Source: an uncultured Rhizobiaceae bacterium
GTDB taxonomy: Bacteria; Pseudomonadota; Alphaproteobacteria; Rhizobiales; Rhizobiaceae
Reading direction: 5' to 3'
Assembly: GCA_951813045.1 (NCBI GenBank)
Contig: CATOTF010000002.1
Span: forward strand, 62,001 to 126,000
Length of the DNA: 64,000 bases
The translations under genes and the position numbers were made by a program. Positions within the stretch are counted from its first letter, which is position 1; each line of letters begins with the position of its first letter. The notes under the pieces are model-generated. The model was not told where the DNA came from. It ran no database searches and saw nothing but the letters and a program-made list of their open reading frames with translations. Positions 9,565 through 18,868 of this stretch are shown piece by piece.

Positions 9565-9750
9565 TTACACAGCGTCTTTTGGCTCGAGAATTTGTCGGCC
9601 ACGGTACATGCCTGATTTCAGGTCAATGTGGTGCGGACGGCGCAACTCGCCAGAATTTTTGTCTTCAACATAAGTCGGGTTCTTCAACGCATCTGTGGAA
9701 CGGCGGTGGCCGCGTTTCATGCGTGTGATTTTACTCTTTGGGACAGCCAT
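9565..9750 (-). CDS. rpmF: 50S ribosomal protein L32
   Basis: The 61-residue L32 of the large ribosomal subunit, beginning [18 protein letters not shown], which is the standard alphaproteobacterial N-terminus. The start is the ATG at 9750 with GGAGCG upstream; an open frame continues 44 codons further upstream but is not part of L32. Length and sequence are normal ([10 protein letters not shown] near the C-terminus). The zinc-ribbon cysteines of some L32 paralogues are absent, as is usual for this type. It is a single-gene unit followed by its own terminator. Confidence 0.97.
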   Translation of the reverse strand: MAVPKSKITRMKRGHRRSTDALKNPTYVEDKNSGELRRPHHIDLKSGMYRGRQILEPKDAV

Positions 9751-9908
9751 TTTATCGCTCCGTCGAACATCGTGTGTGCAAATTACATGCGGTACCATTC
9801 TTGGCACCGACGGCCAGCACACTCCGTAATAAATTTCAGTGTGAATTGGCGGTTGATATAGCCGAAATGAGAAAAGAAGCAAGGGCTAACTGCTGCGAAT
9901 TCAAACTC

Positions 9909-10802
9909 TCATCGCACACACTTAATGTAAGCGCCGGATTGTCTGGCCCTGCGTTCTACAAGCCGCGCTAAACGCCTCATGCCTTTCCCGGGTTTTCGTG
10001 GATTTCGTAGAATTGGATTCGGTAGGGTGACAGCCAAAAGTGCAGCTTGTTTGCGGTTTAGAGATTTTGCTGATCGTTTAAAGTGGTGACGGGCAGCCGC
10101 TTCTACCCCGAATATTCCAGGCCCCCATTCGGCAATATTGAGATAGATTTCCAACAGGCGTTTTTTGCTCCAAACCTTGTCAACTAGAAGCGCCAAGGGG
10201 ACTTCTAAACCTTTTCGCACGTATGATCGGCTTGACCAAAGATAAAGGTTTTTCACCGTCTGCATCGGGATTGTGCTGGCGCCCCTTGGCCGCTCCCCTT
10301 CAATCAGGTCATCGACCACAAGATTGACCGCATCCCAATCCACCCCTTCGTGGGCGCAAAATTTCCCATCTTCCGACGAAATGACGGATTGGATGACGAA
10401 GGGTGAAATCTTTTCAAGTGGCACCCAGCTGCGCGTTACAGGTTCGCCAGATATCCACCGCGATATCATCAACGTGGACACAGGGTTTATCGAAGAGGAA
10501 CGGTAGACATAGGTGAAGACCGTGGGAATGAGGCAAGCCAAGATGAGCAGGAAAAGGGCAAGTTTAAAAATCGCCCAGCGCCAGCGCCTTTTCCGACTAG
10601 GTTTTACTGATGCTGTTACGGCCTCAGGTTTGGTCGGGCGGGTAGGTTTCTTGGGTGTTTTCGGTTTTGAGGGTTTCGTTTTAGCAGGCTTTTTCGATAT
10701 CTGTTTGGAATCGTTCGACCGGTCGCGCTTTTTGGTCTTTCTTCCGGCCTTGTCTTTCTTTTTTGCGTCGCGAGCCAATGTATTTATCCAAGGGATTCTC
10801 AA
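9909..10802 (-). CDS. mtgA: Monofunctional biosynthetic peptidoglycan transglycosylase
   Basis: Polymerises lipid II glycan strands at the periplasmic face of the inner membrane (GT51 family). The 297-residue protein has a long, highly basic cytoplasmic tail of about 73 residues (Lys/Pro/Thr-rich), one membrane helix at about 75-97, then the GT51 domain. Visible GT51 motifs: SSEDGKFCAHEGVDWDA with the catalytic Glu, RGASTIPMQTVKNLYLW, and KKRLLEIYLNIAEWG. The extended Lys-rich N-terminus is longer than in Escherichia coli MtgA (242 aa), and an internal start cannot be excluded. It is divergent from ispA. Confidence 0.94.
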   Translation of the reverse strand: MRIPWINTLARDAKKKDKAGRKTKKRDRSNDSKQISKKPAKTKPSKPKTPKKPTRPTKPEAVTASVKPSRKRRWRWAIFKLALFLLILACLIPTVFTYVYRSSSINPVSTLMISRWISGEPVTRSWVPLEKISPFVIQSVISSEDGKFCAHEGVDWDAVNLVVDDLIEGERPRGASTIPMQTVKNLYLWSSRSYVRKGLEVPLALLVDKVWSKKRLLEIYLNIAEWGPGIFGVEAAARHHFKRSAKSLNRKQAALLAVTLPNPILRNPRKPGKGMRRLARLVERRARQSGAYIKCVR

Positions 10803-10921
10803 ACACCCTGTCTAAAGATGCCAGGCCTCTCCTGCAACGGTGTGTTGACGCAGAGCTGCCGGACGGGCACATCGTCAGGATATCCAAACGACTGCAATTT
10901 CCATAAACAGGCCGGTAGTAA

Positions 10922-11827
10922 ATGAGCGCTGATTTCCATGCTCGGTTAAAATCATCCGCCGAACAAATCAATGGACGGCTGGACGCAATATTGTCCAGTC
11001 AGATTTGTGATGGTGAAATCAACCGTCCTGAAGCTCTATTGGCCGCGATGCGTCACGGGCTTTTGAACGGGGGAAAACGACTGCGGCCATTTCTCGTTCT
11101 GGAAACGGCAGCATTGTTTGAAGTGCCGGTCGAACACGCCATGCCTACGACCTGCGCGCTGGAATGCTTGCATTCCTATTCGCTCATTCACGATGATCTT
11201 CCGGCCATGGACGATGATGATCTTCGGCGGGGACAACCAACGGTACATAAGGCGTTTGATGAAGCCACGGCCATATTGGCCGGTGATGCACTGCTTACTC
11301 TGTCGTTTGATCTGGTTACGGATTCAAAGGGCCATCCTGATCCGTCGGTCCGGGCGGAACTGGCCAATCTGCTTGCGCGCGCATCTGGCATGGGCGGTAT
11401 GATTGGTGGTCAAATACTGGATATTGCTGCGGAAACGTCCGACCCCGATGAACAGGAAATACGGCGGTTACAGGCGATGAAAACCGGTGCTTTGATCCGT
11501 TTCGCATGCGAAGCTGGTGCTGTGCTCGGTGGCGCATCGGATAAGAATAGAAAAGACCTGACCCGGTTCGGTGAGACGATAGGGCTGGCGTTTCAACTTG
11601 CAGATGATCTACTTGATGTAACATCCAATGCTGAAGTGATGGGCAAGGCTGTGGGCAAGGACGCTGACCGGGGTAAAGGAACGTTGGTTGATCTGTATGG
11701 TGTCGCTAAGGTTCGGGAAGTTCTTGATGAAACCGTTGATCAGGCACATGCCTGTTTGAGCGATTTTGGCGATACAGCAGATATACTAAAGCAAACTGCC
11801 AAGTTCGTAGCCAATCGTTCAAAATAG
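10922..11827 (+). CDS. ispA: Farnesyl diphosphate synthase (short-chain polyprenyl synthase)
   Basis: Condenses isopentenyl diphosphate with dimethylallyl and geranyl diphosphate to make farnesyl diphosphate, feeding undecaprenyl and quinone synthesis. The 301-residue protein has the first Asp-rich motif DDLPAMDDDD at 91-100 and the second, DDLLD, at 228-232; GGKRLRP at 50-56 binds the diphosphate. The two extra residues between the aspartates of the first motif mark the bacterial FPP synthase type. An isoprenoid gene of the same pathway, ispG, lies 1 kb downstream on the other strand. Confidence 0.95.
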   Translation: MSADFHARLKSSAEQINGRLDAILSSQICDGEINRPEALLAAMRHGLLNGGKRLRPFLVLETAALFEVPVEHAMPTTCALECLHSYSLIHDDLPAMDDDDLRRGQPTVHKAFDEATAILAGDALLTLSFDLVTDSKGHPDPSVRAELANLLARASGMGGMIGGQILDIAAETSDPDEQEIRRLQAMKTGALIRFACEAGAVLGGASDKNRKDLTRFGETIGLAFQLADDLLDVTSNAEVMGKAVGKDADRGKGTLVDLYGVAKVREVLDETVDQAHACLSDFGDTADILKQTAKFVANRSK

Positions 11828-11864
11828 TTTCACGTCCTAAAGCGCGTTTACTCGGGTCCCGGAT

Positions 11865-12725
11865 TCAGTTCTTCTTGACCAGGCAAAACCCACCGACGGA
11901 GCGGATTTTTCTGCAAATATTTATTGCCGACTGGCGGTTATTTGCGCCAATGCGGACAGTCCACCGTGCTCTCATTCCACGCCTGCTCCTCTCCCGATAA
12001 AGGTTGGGTTTTGCCGACCCGATGGCGACACCCAGTTTACCCCGAACACGAACCCATGACCGCCTGGCGATGGTCCTTGAAAAGTTCCCTGCGACCTGCA
12101 CTCCCCACGGTTTGCGAGGGGAAGAGGAAATGCCTCTAAACCGGGTTTTCACCACGGGAAGTTCATTGCAGGATTTCTCGAAACTTTGGCCTTTCTTGAG
12201 AGAAAAATCGTTCAGTTGAAATTCGCGCTCTCTGAATTTTGAGGCGCCGAACCCTGTGACAGCAGCAATATAGTCTTGAGTTTCAAAAGGCAGATTGCTC
12301 CGTCGAGCAAGCCAGCGCGTTACGCGACCCGGACCTGCATTATAGGCCATTGCCGCCAGCCCAAAATTTCCAAATGTTGCCTGCAGGTCTGCCAAGAGGG
12401 ACGCAGAAGCTTCGAGAGCCTGGCCAGGATCGTAAGGGTCTCCTAGTCCACGTTCCTTGGCGGTTGCCGGCATAAATTGGGCGATACCCTGTGCACCCTT
12501 TGGGCTCAAAGCGTTGTGATCAAACCTGCTCTCAGTCCAGATTAGGCGTGTGAATGCAGCGCGGGGAATTTTATATTCTTTCGAAACCCTGCTGATCTCC
12601 GAACAGATTTGTGCGGTTGTCCAGGATTTGGGTATTTTGGGCAATTCATTCGTCGTCTGCCCCGCTGTGTTACCTGCCGACAGAGAAAATAGGCTTAATA
12701 CTATTGCGGCTTTATTCAGCCGCAT
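11865..12725 (-). CDS. Lytic transglycosylase, SLT domain
   Basis: Periplasmic muramidase that cleaves peptidoglycan with formation of 1,6-anhydro-muropeptides. Start placed at 12725 ([18 protein letters not shown]), which gives a signal peptide; the longer frame to 12794 would add 23 non-conserved residues inside ispG. The catalytic Glu is in [18 protein letters not shown], followed by IAQFMPATA and [11 protein letters not shown], the standard family-1 SLT motifs. The C-terminal about 100 residues are not recognised and contain several Arg/Trp-rich segments and cysteines. It overlaps the 3' end of ispG by 14 bp, so the two are translationally linked. Confidence 0.9.
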   Translation of the reverse strand: MRLNKAAIVLSLFSLSAGNTAGQTTNELPKIPKSWTTAQICSEISRVSKEYKIPRAAFTRLIWTESRFDHNALSPKGAQGIAQFMPATAKERGLGDPYDPGQALEASASLLADLQATFGNFGLAAMAYNAGPGRVTRWLARRSNLPFETQDYIAAVTGFGASKFREREFQLNDFSLKKGQSFEKSCNELPVVKTRFRGISSSPRKPWGVQVAGNFSRTIARRSWVRVRGKLGVAIGSAKPNLYRERSRRGMRARWTVRIGANNRQSAINICRKIRSVGGFCLVKKN

Positions 12726-14016
12726 TGGAGTTGACGCCCAAACCGTATCGCTTTTCAACATAGTCCTGCACCAGAACTTCGAACTCCTCAGCAATATTCT
12801 CGCCCCGCAGGGTCACGGCCTTTTTTCCATCGATGAAAACGGGGGCGGCAGGGGCTTCACCGGTGCCCGGAAGGGAAATGCCGATATCGGCATGTTTGCT
12901 TTCGCCGGGACCGTTCACGATACATCCCATGACGGCGACTTTGAGATCGGCGACGCCTGGATATTCTTCGCGCCACGCGGGCATATTGGCGCGTAATTGC
13001 CCTTGTATCTTTGCCGCCAGCTCCTGGAATGTCGTTGATGTCGTGCGCCCACAGCCTGGGCAGGCTGCGACGATGGGCACAAAACTTCTAAAGCCCATCA
13101 CCTGCAATAATTCTTGCGCCACTTGAACCTCGCGGGTTCTGTCCCCGCCCGGTTCCGGTGTCAGCGATATTCGGATGGTATCGCCGATCCCCTGTTGGAG
13201 AAGAATACCCAGCGCTGCCGATGAGGCAACAATGCCTTTTGAGCCCATGCCTGCTTCCGTGAGCCCCAAATGGAGCGCATGGTCACTACGCCGTGCCAGT
13301 TCGGCATAAACGGCGATGAGGTGTTGTACCTCGGAAACCTTTGCTGAGAGGATAATGTGGTCCCGCGGCAGGCCGATGCGCTCCGCTTCAGCAGCAGAGA
13401 GTAATGCGGATTGTACGATGGTTTCGCGCATGACCTCATCTGCGGAAAGGGGCGAGCCTTCCGCCGCGTTCTTGTCCATCAAAGATGTGAGCAATGCCTG
13501 ATCGAGTGAGCCCCAATTGACACCGATGCGCACCGGCTTGTCGAATTTGATCGCCATCTCAATAATCGCGCCAAACTGCCTGTCGCGCTTTTCCTTAAAA
13601 CCAACATTGCCGGGGTTGATTCTGTATTTTGCTAGCGCCTGTGCGCAGTCCGGATGATCGGCGAGAAGCTTATGACCGATATAATGAAAGTCACCGACCA
13701 GTGGTACGTTGATACCGAGTCGGTCCAGACGTTCGCGGATTTTAGGAACACCCACAGCAGCCTCATCCCGGTCAACGGTGATACGCACAAGCTCAGACCC
13801 CGCTTCCGCAAGGGCCGCCACTTGAGCAACGGTTGAGTCAACGTCGGCGGTATCCGTGTTCGTCATCGACTGAACAACAATCGGCCCATCACCACCCACA
13901 GTAACGCCACCAACATTCACCCCCACCGTGCGCTGACGCCCAAGGGGGTGAATGAGGGGTGCTTGATCGTGGAATGGATCGCAGGTCAAATGAGGTCTCC
14001 GGACCGATAGTATCAT
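12712..14016 (-). CDS. ispG: 4-hydroxy-3-methylbut-2-enyl diphosphate synthase (IspG/GcpE)
   Basis: 4Fe-4S enzyme of the non-mevalonate isoprenoid pathway that converts methylerythritol cyclodiphosphate to HMBPP. The 434-residue protein shows the N-terminal barrel motif [15 protein letters not shown] and the C-terminal cluster-binding cysteines in CPGCGRTT and [18 protein letters not shown]. Length is normal for alphaproteobacterial IspG. The start ATG at 14016 yields an N-terminus of about 30 residues before the conserved VNVGGV region, in line with relatives. The gene is followed by an overlapping lytic transglycosylase gene. Confidence 0.96.
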   Translation of the reverse strand: MILSVRRPHLTCDPFHDQAPLIHPLGRQRTVGVNVGGVTVGGDGPIVVQSMTNTDTADVDSTVAQVAALAEAGSELVRITVDRDEAAVGVPKIRERLDRLGINVPLVGDFHYIGHKLLADHPDCAQALAKYRINPGNVGFKEKRDRQFGAIIEMAIKFDKPVRIGVNWGSLDQALLTSLMDKNAAEGSPLSADEVMRETIVQSALLSAAEAERIGLPRDHIILSAKVSEVQHLIAVYAELARRSDHALHLGLTEAGMGSKGIVASSAALGILLQQGIGDTIRISLTPEPGGDRTREVQVAQELLQVMGFRSFVPIVAACPGCGRTTSTTFQELAAKIQGQLRANMPAWREEYPGVADLKVAVMGCIVNGPGESKHADIGISLPGTGEAPAAPVFIDGKKAVTLRGENIAEEFEVLVQDYVEKRYGLGVNSNAAE

Positions 14017-14039
14017 CTATATATCAGAATCTATTATCA

Positions 14040-14061
14040 GCGTGACATTTTGATGTCACGC
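14040..14061. promoter_or_regulatory. 8-bp inverted repeat between ispG and the monooxygenase gene
   Basis: GCGTGACA and TGTCACGC form a perfect 8-bp inverted repeat around TTTTGA. It lies 24 bp upstream of the ispG start and 109 bp before the divergent monooxygenase start. The lack of a T tract argues against a terminator; a dimeric regulator site shared by the divergent genes is the likelier reading. Confidence 0.45.
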
Positions 14062-14169
14062 ACAGAACGGTAGTGCCAATGCGACAAACGTCACACGCAA
14101 TTGTAGCGATTGTATTTTACGTCAATGATTGCATGATGCGTTGGTTGTCGAATACCCGGTGGAACTTTC

Positions 14170-16065
14170 ATGCAATATCACCAAGACGGTTATAGATCCG
14201 GTTCCCCGGACATAAAAATTGTCGCCGATGATCTCGACCCTGTAAAATCGGACGTTGACGTGATGATTGTCGGTTGTGGGCCTGCCGGATTAACCCTGGC
14301 AGCTCAGCTTTCCCAATTCCCCGGAATCAACACGCGAATTATTGAGCAGAAGCCCGGTCGTCTCGAGATCGGGCAAGCGGATGGTATTGCCTGTCGTTCG
14401 ATGGAGATGTTTGAAGCATTTGGTTTTGCGGAAAAGGTCGAGCGCGAAGCCTATTGGGTGAACGAAATGGCCTTTTGGCGACCGGGTGCAGAACCGTGGT
14501 CAATTGGGCGAGCGGATCGCATTCTTGATGTGGAGGAAGGCCTGTCTGAATTCCCCCACACCATTCTCAATCAGGCTCGTGTACATGATTTCTTTCTCGA
14601 CGTGATGGTGCAATCACCACGTCGCCTGATACCCGATTACAAATGCCGCCTTTTGAATGTCACAAAGACGGGCGACCCAGATTACCCGGTTTCAGCGGAG
14701 ATTGAACGAACGCTCGACGGGAAATACGTACAAACAGAGATTATTCGTGCGCGCTATCTAGTCGGCTGTGACGGCGCGCGCAGCACCGTTCGTAGATCTC
14801 TGGGGTTAGCGCTTAAAGGGGAGTCCGCCCGCCAGCTCTGGGGCGTCATGGACATATTGGCGACCACCGACTTCCCGGACATTCGATTGAAATGCGCGAT
14901 CCAATCGGCGACGAGTGGCAGCCTGCTGATTATCCCCCGCGAAGGGGGGTATATGGTTCGCATGTATATCGAGTTGGACGAGCTGCTGGACAATGAGCGC
15001 AGCGGTGATCGCGACGTGACGCCAAAGATGCTGATCGACAAAGCGGGCATGATATTGTCGCCGTACACTCTGGATGTGAAAGAGGTTGTTTGGTGGTCGG
15101 CCTATGAGATCGGCCAAAGGGTGTGCGATTCATTTGATGATGTGCCGGAGGAGATGCGGGATATCAGCACACCGCGCATCTTCATCGCGGGTGATGCCTG
15201 CCACACCCATAGCCCTAAAGCCGGGCAGGGCATGAATGTATCCATGGCGGATTCTCTCAATCTCGGCTGGAAACTGGCATCCGTAATTTTGGGACATGCG
15301 CAATCTCGCCTTTTGAATACCTATTCGCAAGAGCGGCAATCGAAAGCCAAGGAGCTGATTGAGTTTGACCGCGATATCGCCAAACTGTTTAGCGCACGGG
15401 AAAAGGACGGGGAAGCGTCGGCGGAATTTCAGAAGTATTTTTCCAAACACGCGCGTTATACGGCGGGTGTTGAAACGCAATATGAGCCTTCGTTGATCAC
15501 CGGCCTTGATGACCATCAGACGTTGGCAGCAGGATTCACGGTTGGCAAGAGGTTCCATTCTGCGCCCGTTATACGGTTGGCTGATGCCAAGCCCATGCAG
15601 CTTGGTCACACGATTAAAGCCGACGGGCGCTGGCGCCTGTTCTTGTTTTCGCCGAGTGGGGATCGTGGGCAAGAGGGTGGCCCAATCGCTAGTCTGTGCG
15701 AGTTTCTCGGCGAGCATGAGAATTCGCCCCTTTTGCGCCACACACCTAAGGGTGCGGACGTTGATTCAATTATCGATGTTCGCGCCATATTTCAGCAGCC
15801 GCACCGGGAGTTGGCACTGGAAAAAATGCCATCGCTCTTACTCCCGCCCAAAGGCCGTTATGGCCTCACAGATTACGAAAAGACTTTTTGCCCGGACACG
15901 AAGCCCGGTACGGATATTTTTGACATGAGGCACATCAATCGGGAATTAGGCGCGATGATTATCACCCGCCCCGACCAATACGTCGCTAGCATAATGCCAT
16001 TTGATGGGGTGGATAATCTTACTGAATTTTTTGCCTCTATTTTTGAGAATCTGCGAGCCCGTTAA
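14170..16065 (+). CDS. FAD monooxygenase, phenol 2-monooxygenase / 3-hydroxybenzoate 4-monooxygenase family
   Basis: A 631-residue class A flavoprotein hydroxylase using NAD(P)H and oxygen to hydroxylate a phenolic ring. The N-terminal FAD-binding motif is IVGCGPAGLTLAAQL (about 32-46), the conserved DG motif is GCDGARSTVRRSLGL (about 198-212), and the second FAD motif is FIAGDACHTHSPKAGQGMN (about 337-355). The C-terminal thioredoxin-like dimerisation domain typical of the phenol hydroxylase branch (about 445-631) is present and explains the length. MobA-type 3-hydroxybenzoate hydroxylase is of the same size and branch, so the substrate is open. No aromatic ring-cleavage gene is adjacent; the nearest is the intradiol dioxygenase at 45 kb. 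Confidence 0.85.
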   Translation: MQYHQDGYRSGSPDIKIVADDLDPVKSDVDVMIVGCGPAGLTLAAQLSQFPGINTRIIEQKPGRLEIGQADGIACRSMEMFEAFGFAEKVEREAYWVNEMAFWRPGAEPWSIGRADRILDVEEGLSEFPHTILNQARVHDFFLDVMVQSPRRLIPDYKCRLLNVTKTGDPDYPVSAEIERTLDGKYVQTEIIRARYLVGCDGARSTVRRSLGLALKGESARQLWGVMDILATTDFPDIRLKCAIQSATSGSLLIIPREGGYMVRMYIELDELLDNERSGDRDVTPKMLIDKAGMILSPYTLDVKEVVWWSAYEIGQRVCDSFDDVPEEMRDISTPRIFIAGDACHTHSPKAGQGMNVSMADSLNLGWKLASVILGHAQSRLLNTYSQERQSKAKELIEFDRDIAKLFSAREKDGEASAEFQKYFSKHARYTAGVETQYEPSLITGLDDHQTLAAGFTVGKRFHSAPVIRLADAKPMQLGHTIKADGRWRLFLFSPSGDRGQEGGPIASLCEFLGEHENSPLLRHTPKGADVDSIIDVRAIFQQPHRELALEKMPSLLLPPKGRYGLTDYEKTFCPDTKPGTDIFDMRHINRELGAMIITRPDQYVASIMPFDGVDNLTEFFASIFENLRAR

Positions 16066-16083
16066 ATCCAGAATATATGGATT

Positions 16084-16524
16084 TTGAAATGGAATGTGCA
16101 GTTCAGATTCAAGGTGTGCATAGAGTCATTTTACAAATTTAAGGCTGGATTTAGTGACGACTTCAAACGAGATGCAGTGCATCAGATTGTTGAACGCGGT
16201 TATCCGGTTGCGGAGATTTCACAACCGTTAGGTGTGAGTACACACTCACTGCACGCGTGGGTGAAGAAGCTTTCAAAGCCAGAACCATCCGATTCCAGCG
16301 ATGAGCAGGAATTCAACCAATTTCTCAATTACAAGGGAGGCGTCGATTTGGAGGTCAAGCTCGAAGAATGGGAATGCACTTCAAAATTCGCAAGACCGCA
16401 CGGAGCCTTTGGCGGATATACACCTTACGAAGTACTCAGGGGGAAGCTACGGGCGACCCGTCTGATGTCCCACGGGCACCTTCAGCTTACACCTATCGAT
16501 TGGCAAAGTCCTGGTCAGCAATAA
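16084..16524 (+). pseudogene. IS3-family transposase remnant, internally deleted
   Basis: A 146-codon frame that joins the two ends of an IS3-type transposase. Residues about 21-65 match the HTH of OrfA (FSDDFKRDAVHQIVERGYPVAE then LGVSTHSLHAWVKKL). Residues about 95-130 match the C-terminal end of the integrase core (LEEWECTSKFARPHGAFGG then TPYEVLRGKL). The DDE catalytic core between them is gone, so it cannot transpose by itself. The TTG at its 5' end is not a convincing start. It sits at the left edge of the decayed region and may mark the event that brought in or damaged it. Confidence 0.75.
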
Positions 16525-16530
16525 TGGAGA

Positions 16531-17064
16531 TTATAGCGGTGTGGGCAGGGCGCGAAAGTTCGCAAATTTTCTGACAATTAGCATGTAAATTTTATAACCC
16601 AGAGTCTGGGAAACTCGTTTGACTAAGTTGGTTTGCCGATGAACCCAGGTTTTCCCGCCATCTGTGCTGTGATGGATTTCCCATTCAAAGCTGTCCTTTT
16701 GAATGTCGATGAATCTCACCTTGGCTATCAGCGTAAGATCATCGGAGATTTTGAAAACAGTTTTAAAATGCCCTTCGCCATCAACGAACTTTCCGGTGAA
16801 ACTATCGGGGATTGTTTGTTGTTGTGAGAACAGAAAGGTTGATACCCATTGTTCGGTTTTAAGGCAGTAAGTGCGCAGCGTTATGGCGCATGATGTTTCC
16901 TTGCCCTCAGGTGACAACCGGTTGAATTCATCCAAAATTATCCTGCCGTTATTTCTGTATTCGGCATTCCATCTGGCCTTTTCTTCGTAATCCACAGCCC
17001 CATCTGGAAGATAGCACTGTATATGAATGTCCCAGCTTCCTATGATGAAGTCGAACTCCTTCAT
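16531..17064 (-). CDS. Hypothetical protein, DUF1579-like
   Basis: A 177-residue soluble protein. The N-terminus MKEFDFIIGSWDIHIQCY carries the F-x2-G-x-W pattern that opens DUF1579/lipocalin-like domains, followed by repeated beta-strand-like segments (RIILDEFNRL, GHFKTVFKISDDL, SFEWEIHHSTDGGKTW). The function of this family is unknown. No signal peptide is seen. It is intact, unlike several of its neighbours, and its stop lies only 7 bp from the stop of the transposase remnant. Confidence 0.6.
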   Translation of the reverse strand: MKEFDFIIGSWDIHIQCYLPDGAVDYEEKARWNAEYRNNGRIILDEFNRLSPEGKETSCAITLRTYCLKTEQWVSTFLFSQQQTIPDSFTGKFVDGEGHFKTVFKISDDLTLIAKVRFIDIQKDSFEWEIHHSTDGGKTWVHRQTNLVKRVSQTLGYKIYMLIVRKFANFRALPTPL

Positions 17065-17208
17065 CTAGGCAGGTGGCGGGCCCAGTTTTTGTTGTGCAAG
17101 GTCAGTTGTCGGCGATTTTTTATCCGGCGTTGCTATATCTCTCGTATTCGAAGGGTGTACCGGGGCTAACCCCGATAACACCCGGTAACTTGGTCTAGTC
17201 CCCCAATT

Positions 17209-17622
17209 TTATTCAAAAGTAATGGGATGAAACCCTTCTTGCAGGTTGATTTTCGGGGAAATTGATCCGTCAGAATACACAAAATTGCGTTCTCCGGTTT
17301 CAGTATCCAGGATTATTTTATAGCAATAAATCCCACCCTTATCCCAATCTTCACAATAGGTGTCTGCCCCTTTAACAAACCACGGAGCAATGCGTATTGG
17401 TGAGCCATCAACATGTATCACCGCTATGCCATTCGCGTGATTGCGTTGCGCATAACGGGTGCTCTTTTCACCAAACACACCTGACAGCGTATTGCCGCTT
17501 ACCATTGCTGTAATTTCAGCCGCTGTTAGCGTCTTCTTTTCTCCAGCATGGGCTGTGCACACTGAGCCAACAGCTATTGCCATTCCAAATGCCCAGGCGC
17601 GGGCTGATTTGCTTTTAGTCAT
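17209..17622 (-). CDS. Secreted DUF995-like protein
   Basis: A 137-residue precursor. I place the start at 17622 (MTKSKSARAW) because GAAGGA lies 7 bp upstream; a further 16 codons are open but lack a site. Residues 1-26 form a signal peptide ending CTAHAG. The mature protein begins LTAAEITAMVSGNTL and has two Cys in the region YCEDWDKGGIYCYKI, a pattern seen in DUF995 proteins of Alphaproteobacteria. Periplasmic location is inferred. Function is not known. Confidence 0.6.
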   Translation of the reverse strand: MTKSKSARAWAFGMAIAVGSVCTAHAGEKKTLTAAEITAMVSGNTLSGVFGEKSTRYAQRNHANGIAVIHVDGSPIRIAPWFVKGADTYCEDWDKGGIYCYKIILDTETGERNFVYSDGSISPKINLQEGFHPITFE

Positions 17623-17651
17623 GATCGTTCCTTCACTGTTAGAGTTTGTTG

Positions 17652-18013
17652 TTAATTTCCGACCAGGCAAAAACCATTGCCAAAAGGGTCTACACAGGGT
17701 GCAAAATCTGAGGACACCTCACCTTCAACGGTTCCGCCGTGTTTTTGCACCAATGCTGCCGTAGCCACGACGTCATCGACGCCAAAGTCGAAATGAATCG
17801 GTGTCCAATGGCGTTCGTAGCTACGTTTCTGATCGGCTGCCGCGATGGTTCCAGCCTGTTTTTCCAGCAGATTGATGTTGATCCCGCCAACGCTGATCAC
17901 CGCCCAATCGTCTGAGTCCTTCGTTTTGAATTCACAAGAAAGTGCATTTACGTAAAAATCCGTAGCACTTGTCAGATCAGCTACATCGATGGTTATTGAA
18001 ATTGCTGTTGCAT
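17652..18013 (-). pseudogene. VOC-family (glyoxalase-like) protein, frameshifted at codon 2
   Basis: The open frame below 18010 reads TAISITIDVADLTSATDFYV at its N-terminus, then DDWAVISVGGININLLEK, and ends DPFGNGFCLVGN, a single VOC domain (betabetaalpha fold, metal-dependent small-molecule chemistry). The frame has no ATG, GTG or TTG before VISVGG. A properly spaced start exists out of frame: AGGAG, 6 bp, then ATG at 18011-18013 followed by CAACAG. Adding one A (CAAACAG) would give M-Q-T-A-I-S-I-T-I and restore the gene. I therefore read a 1-nt deletion in an A run at codon 2. A shortened product from the internal GTG at 17900 would lack about a third of the domain. Confidence 0.65.
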
Positions 18014-18102
18014 ATTTCTCTCCTAATCTTACCTTCTAACAATCATAGAAGGTGATAATTCAATTTACCAGCCAAATTTGTAAAATAATGGTATGACACC
18101 GA

Positions 18103-18657
18103 ATGGACCACGAAGAACTCACAGCAAAACTACGCACAGGGACGCCTCCTGCGCCGGGAAATCTTGTTCTTCTTGAAGGGTTTCTCAACACTTCCCACAG
18201 CGAGATGGGTTTTGATGATTTCGGAACAACCGACTCAACAGAATCGTGGTTGAGAGGTGTTGGCCTGTGGACAGAATCCAAAAAGATCACAATGGCGCAG
18301 GCTCAAAAGATCATCGATTTTCGCAGCGACCTGCGGCTATGGATTTTGGAAAAAGATCATATTCAGCCTCTCAATCACTTGGCCACAGCAATCACTTTCC
18401 AGGCTGAATTCAACTCCGAAGGCGACATTCAGTTTGTCCCAACCGGTGATGCCTGCGACCGCGTTTTGGGTGCGTTAATCGGCATGGTTTCACAAAGTCA
18501 GCAAGGCGGAACCTGGAGCCGCTTTAAATGCTGCGAGTTACCCACATGTGGCTGGGCATATTACGACTCCACACGCAGTCGCACCAAGCGCTGGTGCTCA
18601 ATGAAAACCTGCGGCTCCCGCCACAAGGCAAGAGAGTACTATAAACGTAACCGGTAA
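18103..18657 (+). CDS. CGNR zinc-finger protein (CGSR variant)
   Basis: A 184-residue protein with an N-terminal ABATE-type helical region, including the LVLLEGFLNT start, and a C-terminal CGNR zinc finger. The metal ligands are visible as C-x4-C (CELPTC), then GWAYYDSTRSRTKRWCSM and K-T-C-G-S-R; the usual Asn of CGNR is Ser here. Proteins of this type are thought to be stress-linked transcription regulators, with the finger contacting DNA. The frame is intact. The gene is divergent from the VOC pseudogene and could have regulated it, but nothing proves this. Confidence 0.82.
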   Translation: MDHEELTAKLRTGTPPAPGNLVLLEGFLNTSHSEMGFDDFGTTDSTESWLRGVGLWTESKKITMAQAQKIIDFRSDLRLWILEKDHIQPLNHLATAITFQAEFNSEGDIQFVPTGDACDRVLGALIGMVSQSQQGGTWSRFKCCELPTCGWAYYDSTRSRTKRWCSMKTCGSRHKAREYYKRNR

Positions 18658-18868
18658 GGCCGTTGGCATCGCGCCAAACTCGACCGACATGAAATCATCG
18701 GTCAGGCCTACTGAAAAACTGGAGCGTCAAAACCGCCCAAGGATATACTCCTGAATGTTTGTACGAGGTCATAAGTTTTGGGGCGCTTACAGGCATTATC
18801 CCGGTGGGGTCGTACAGGGGAAGTGAGAACCCAAGTCGCTCAACCGGGAATGCAACGCTTCCCGCTGA

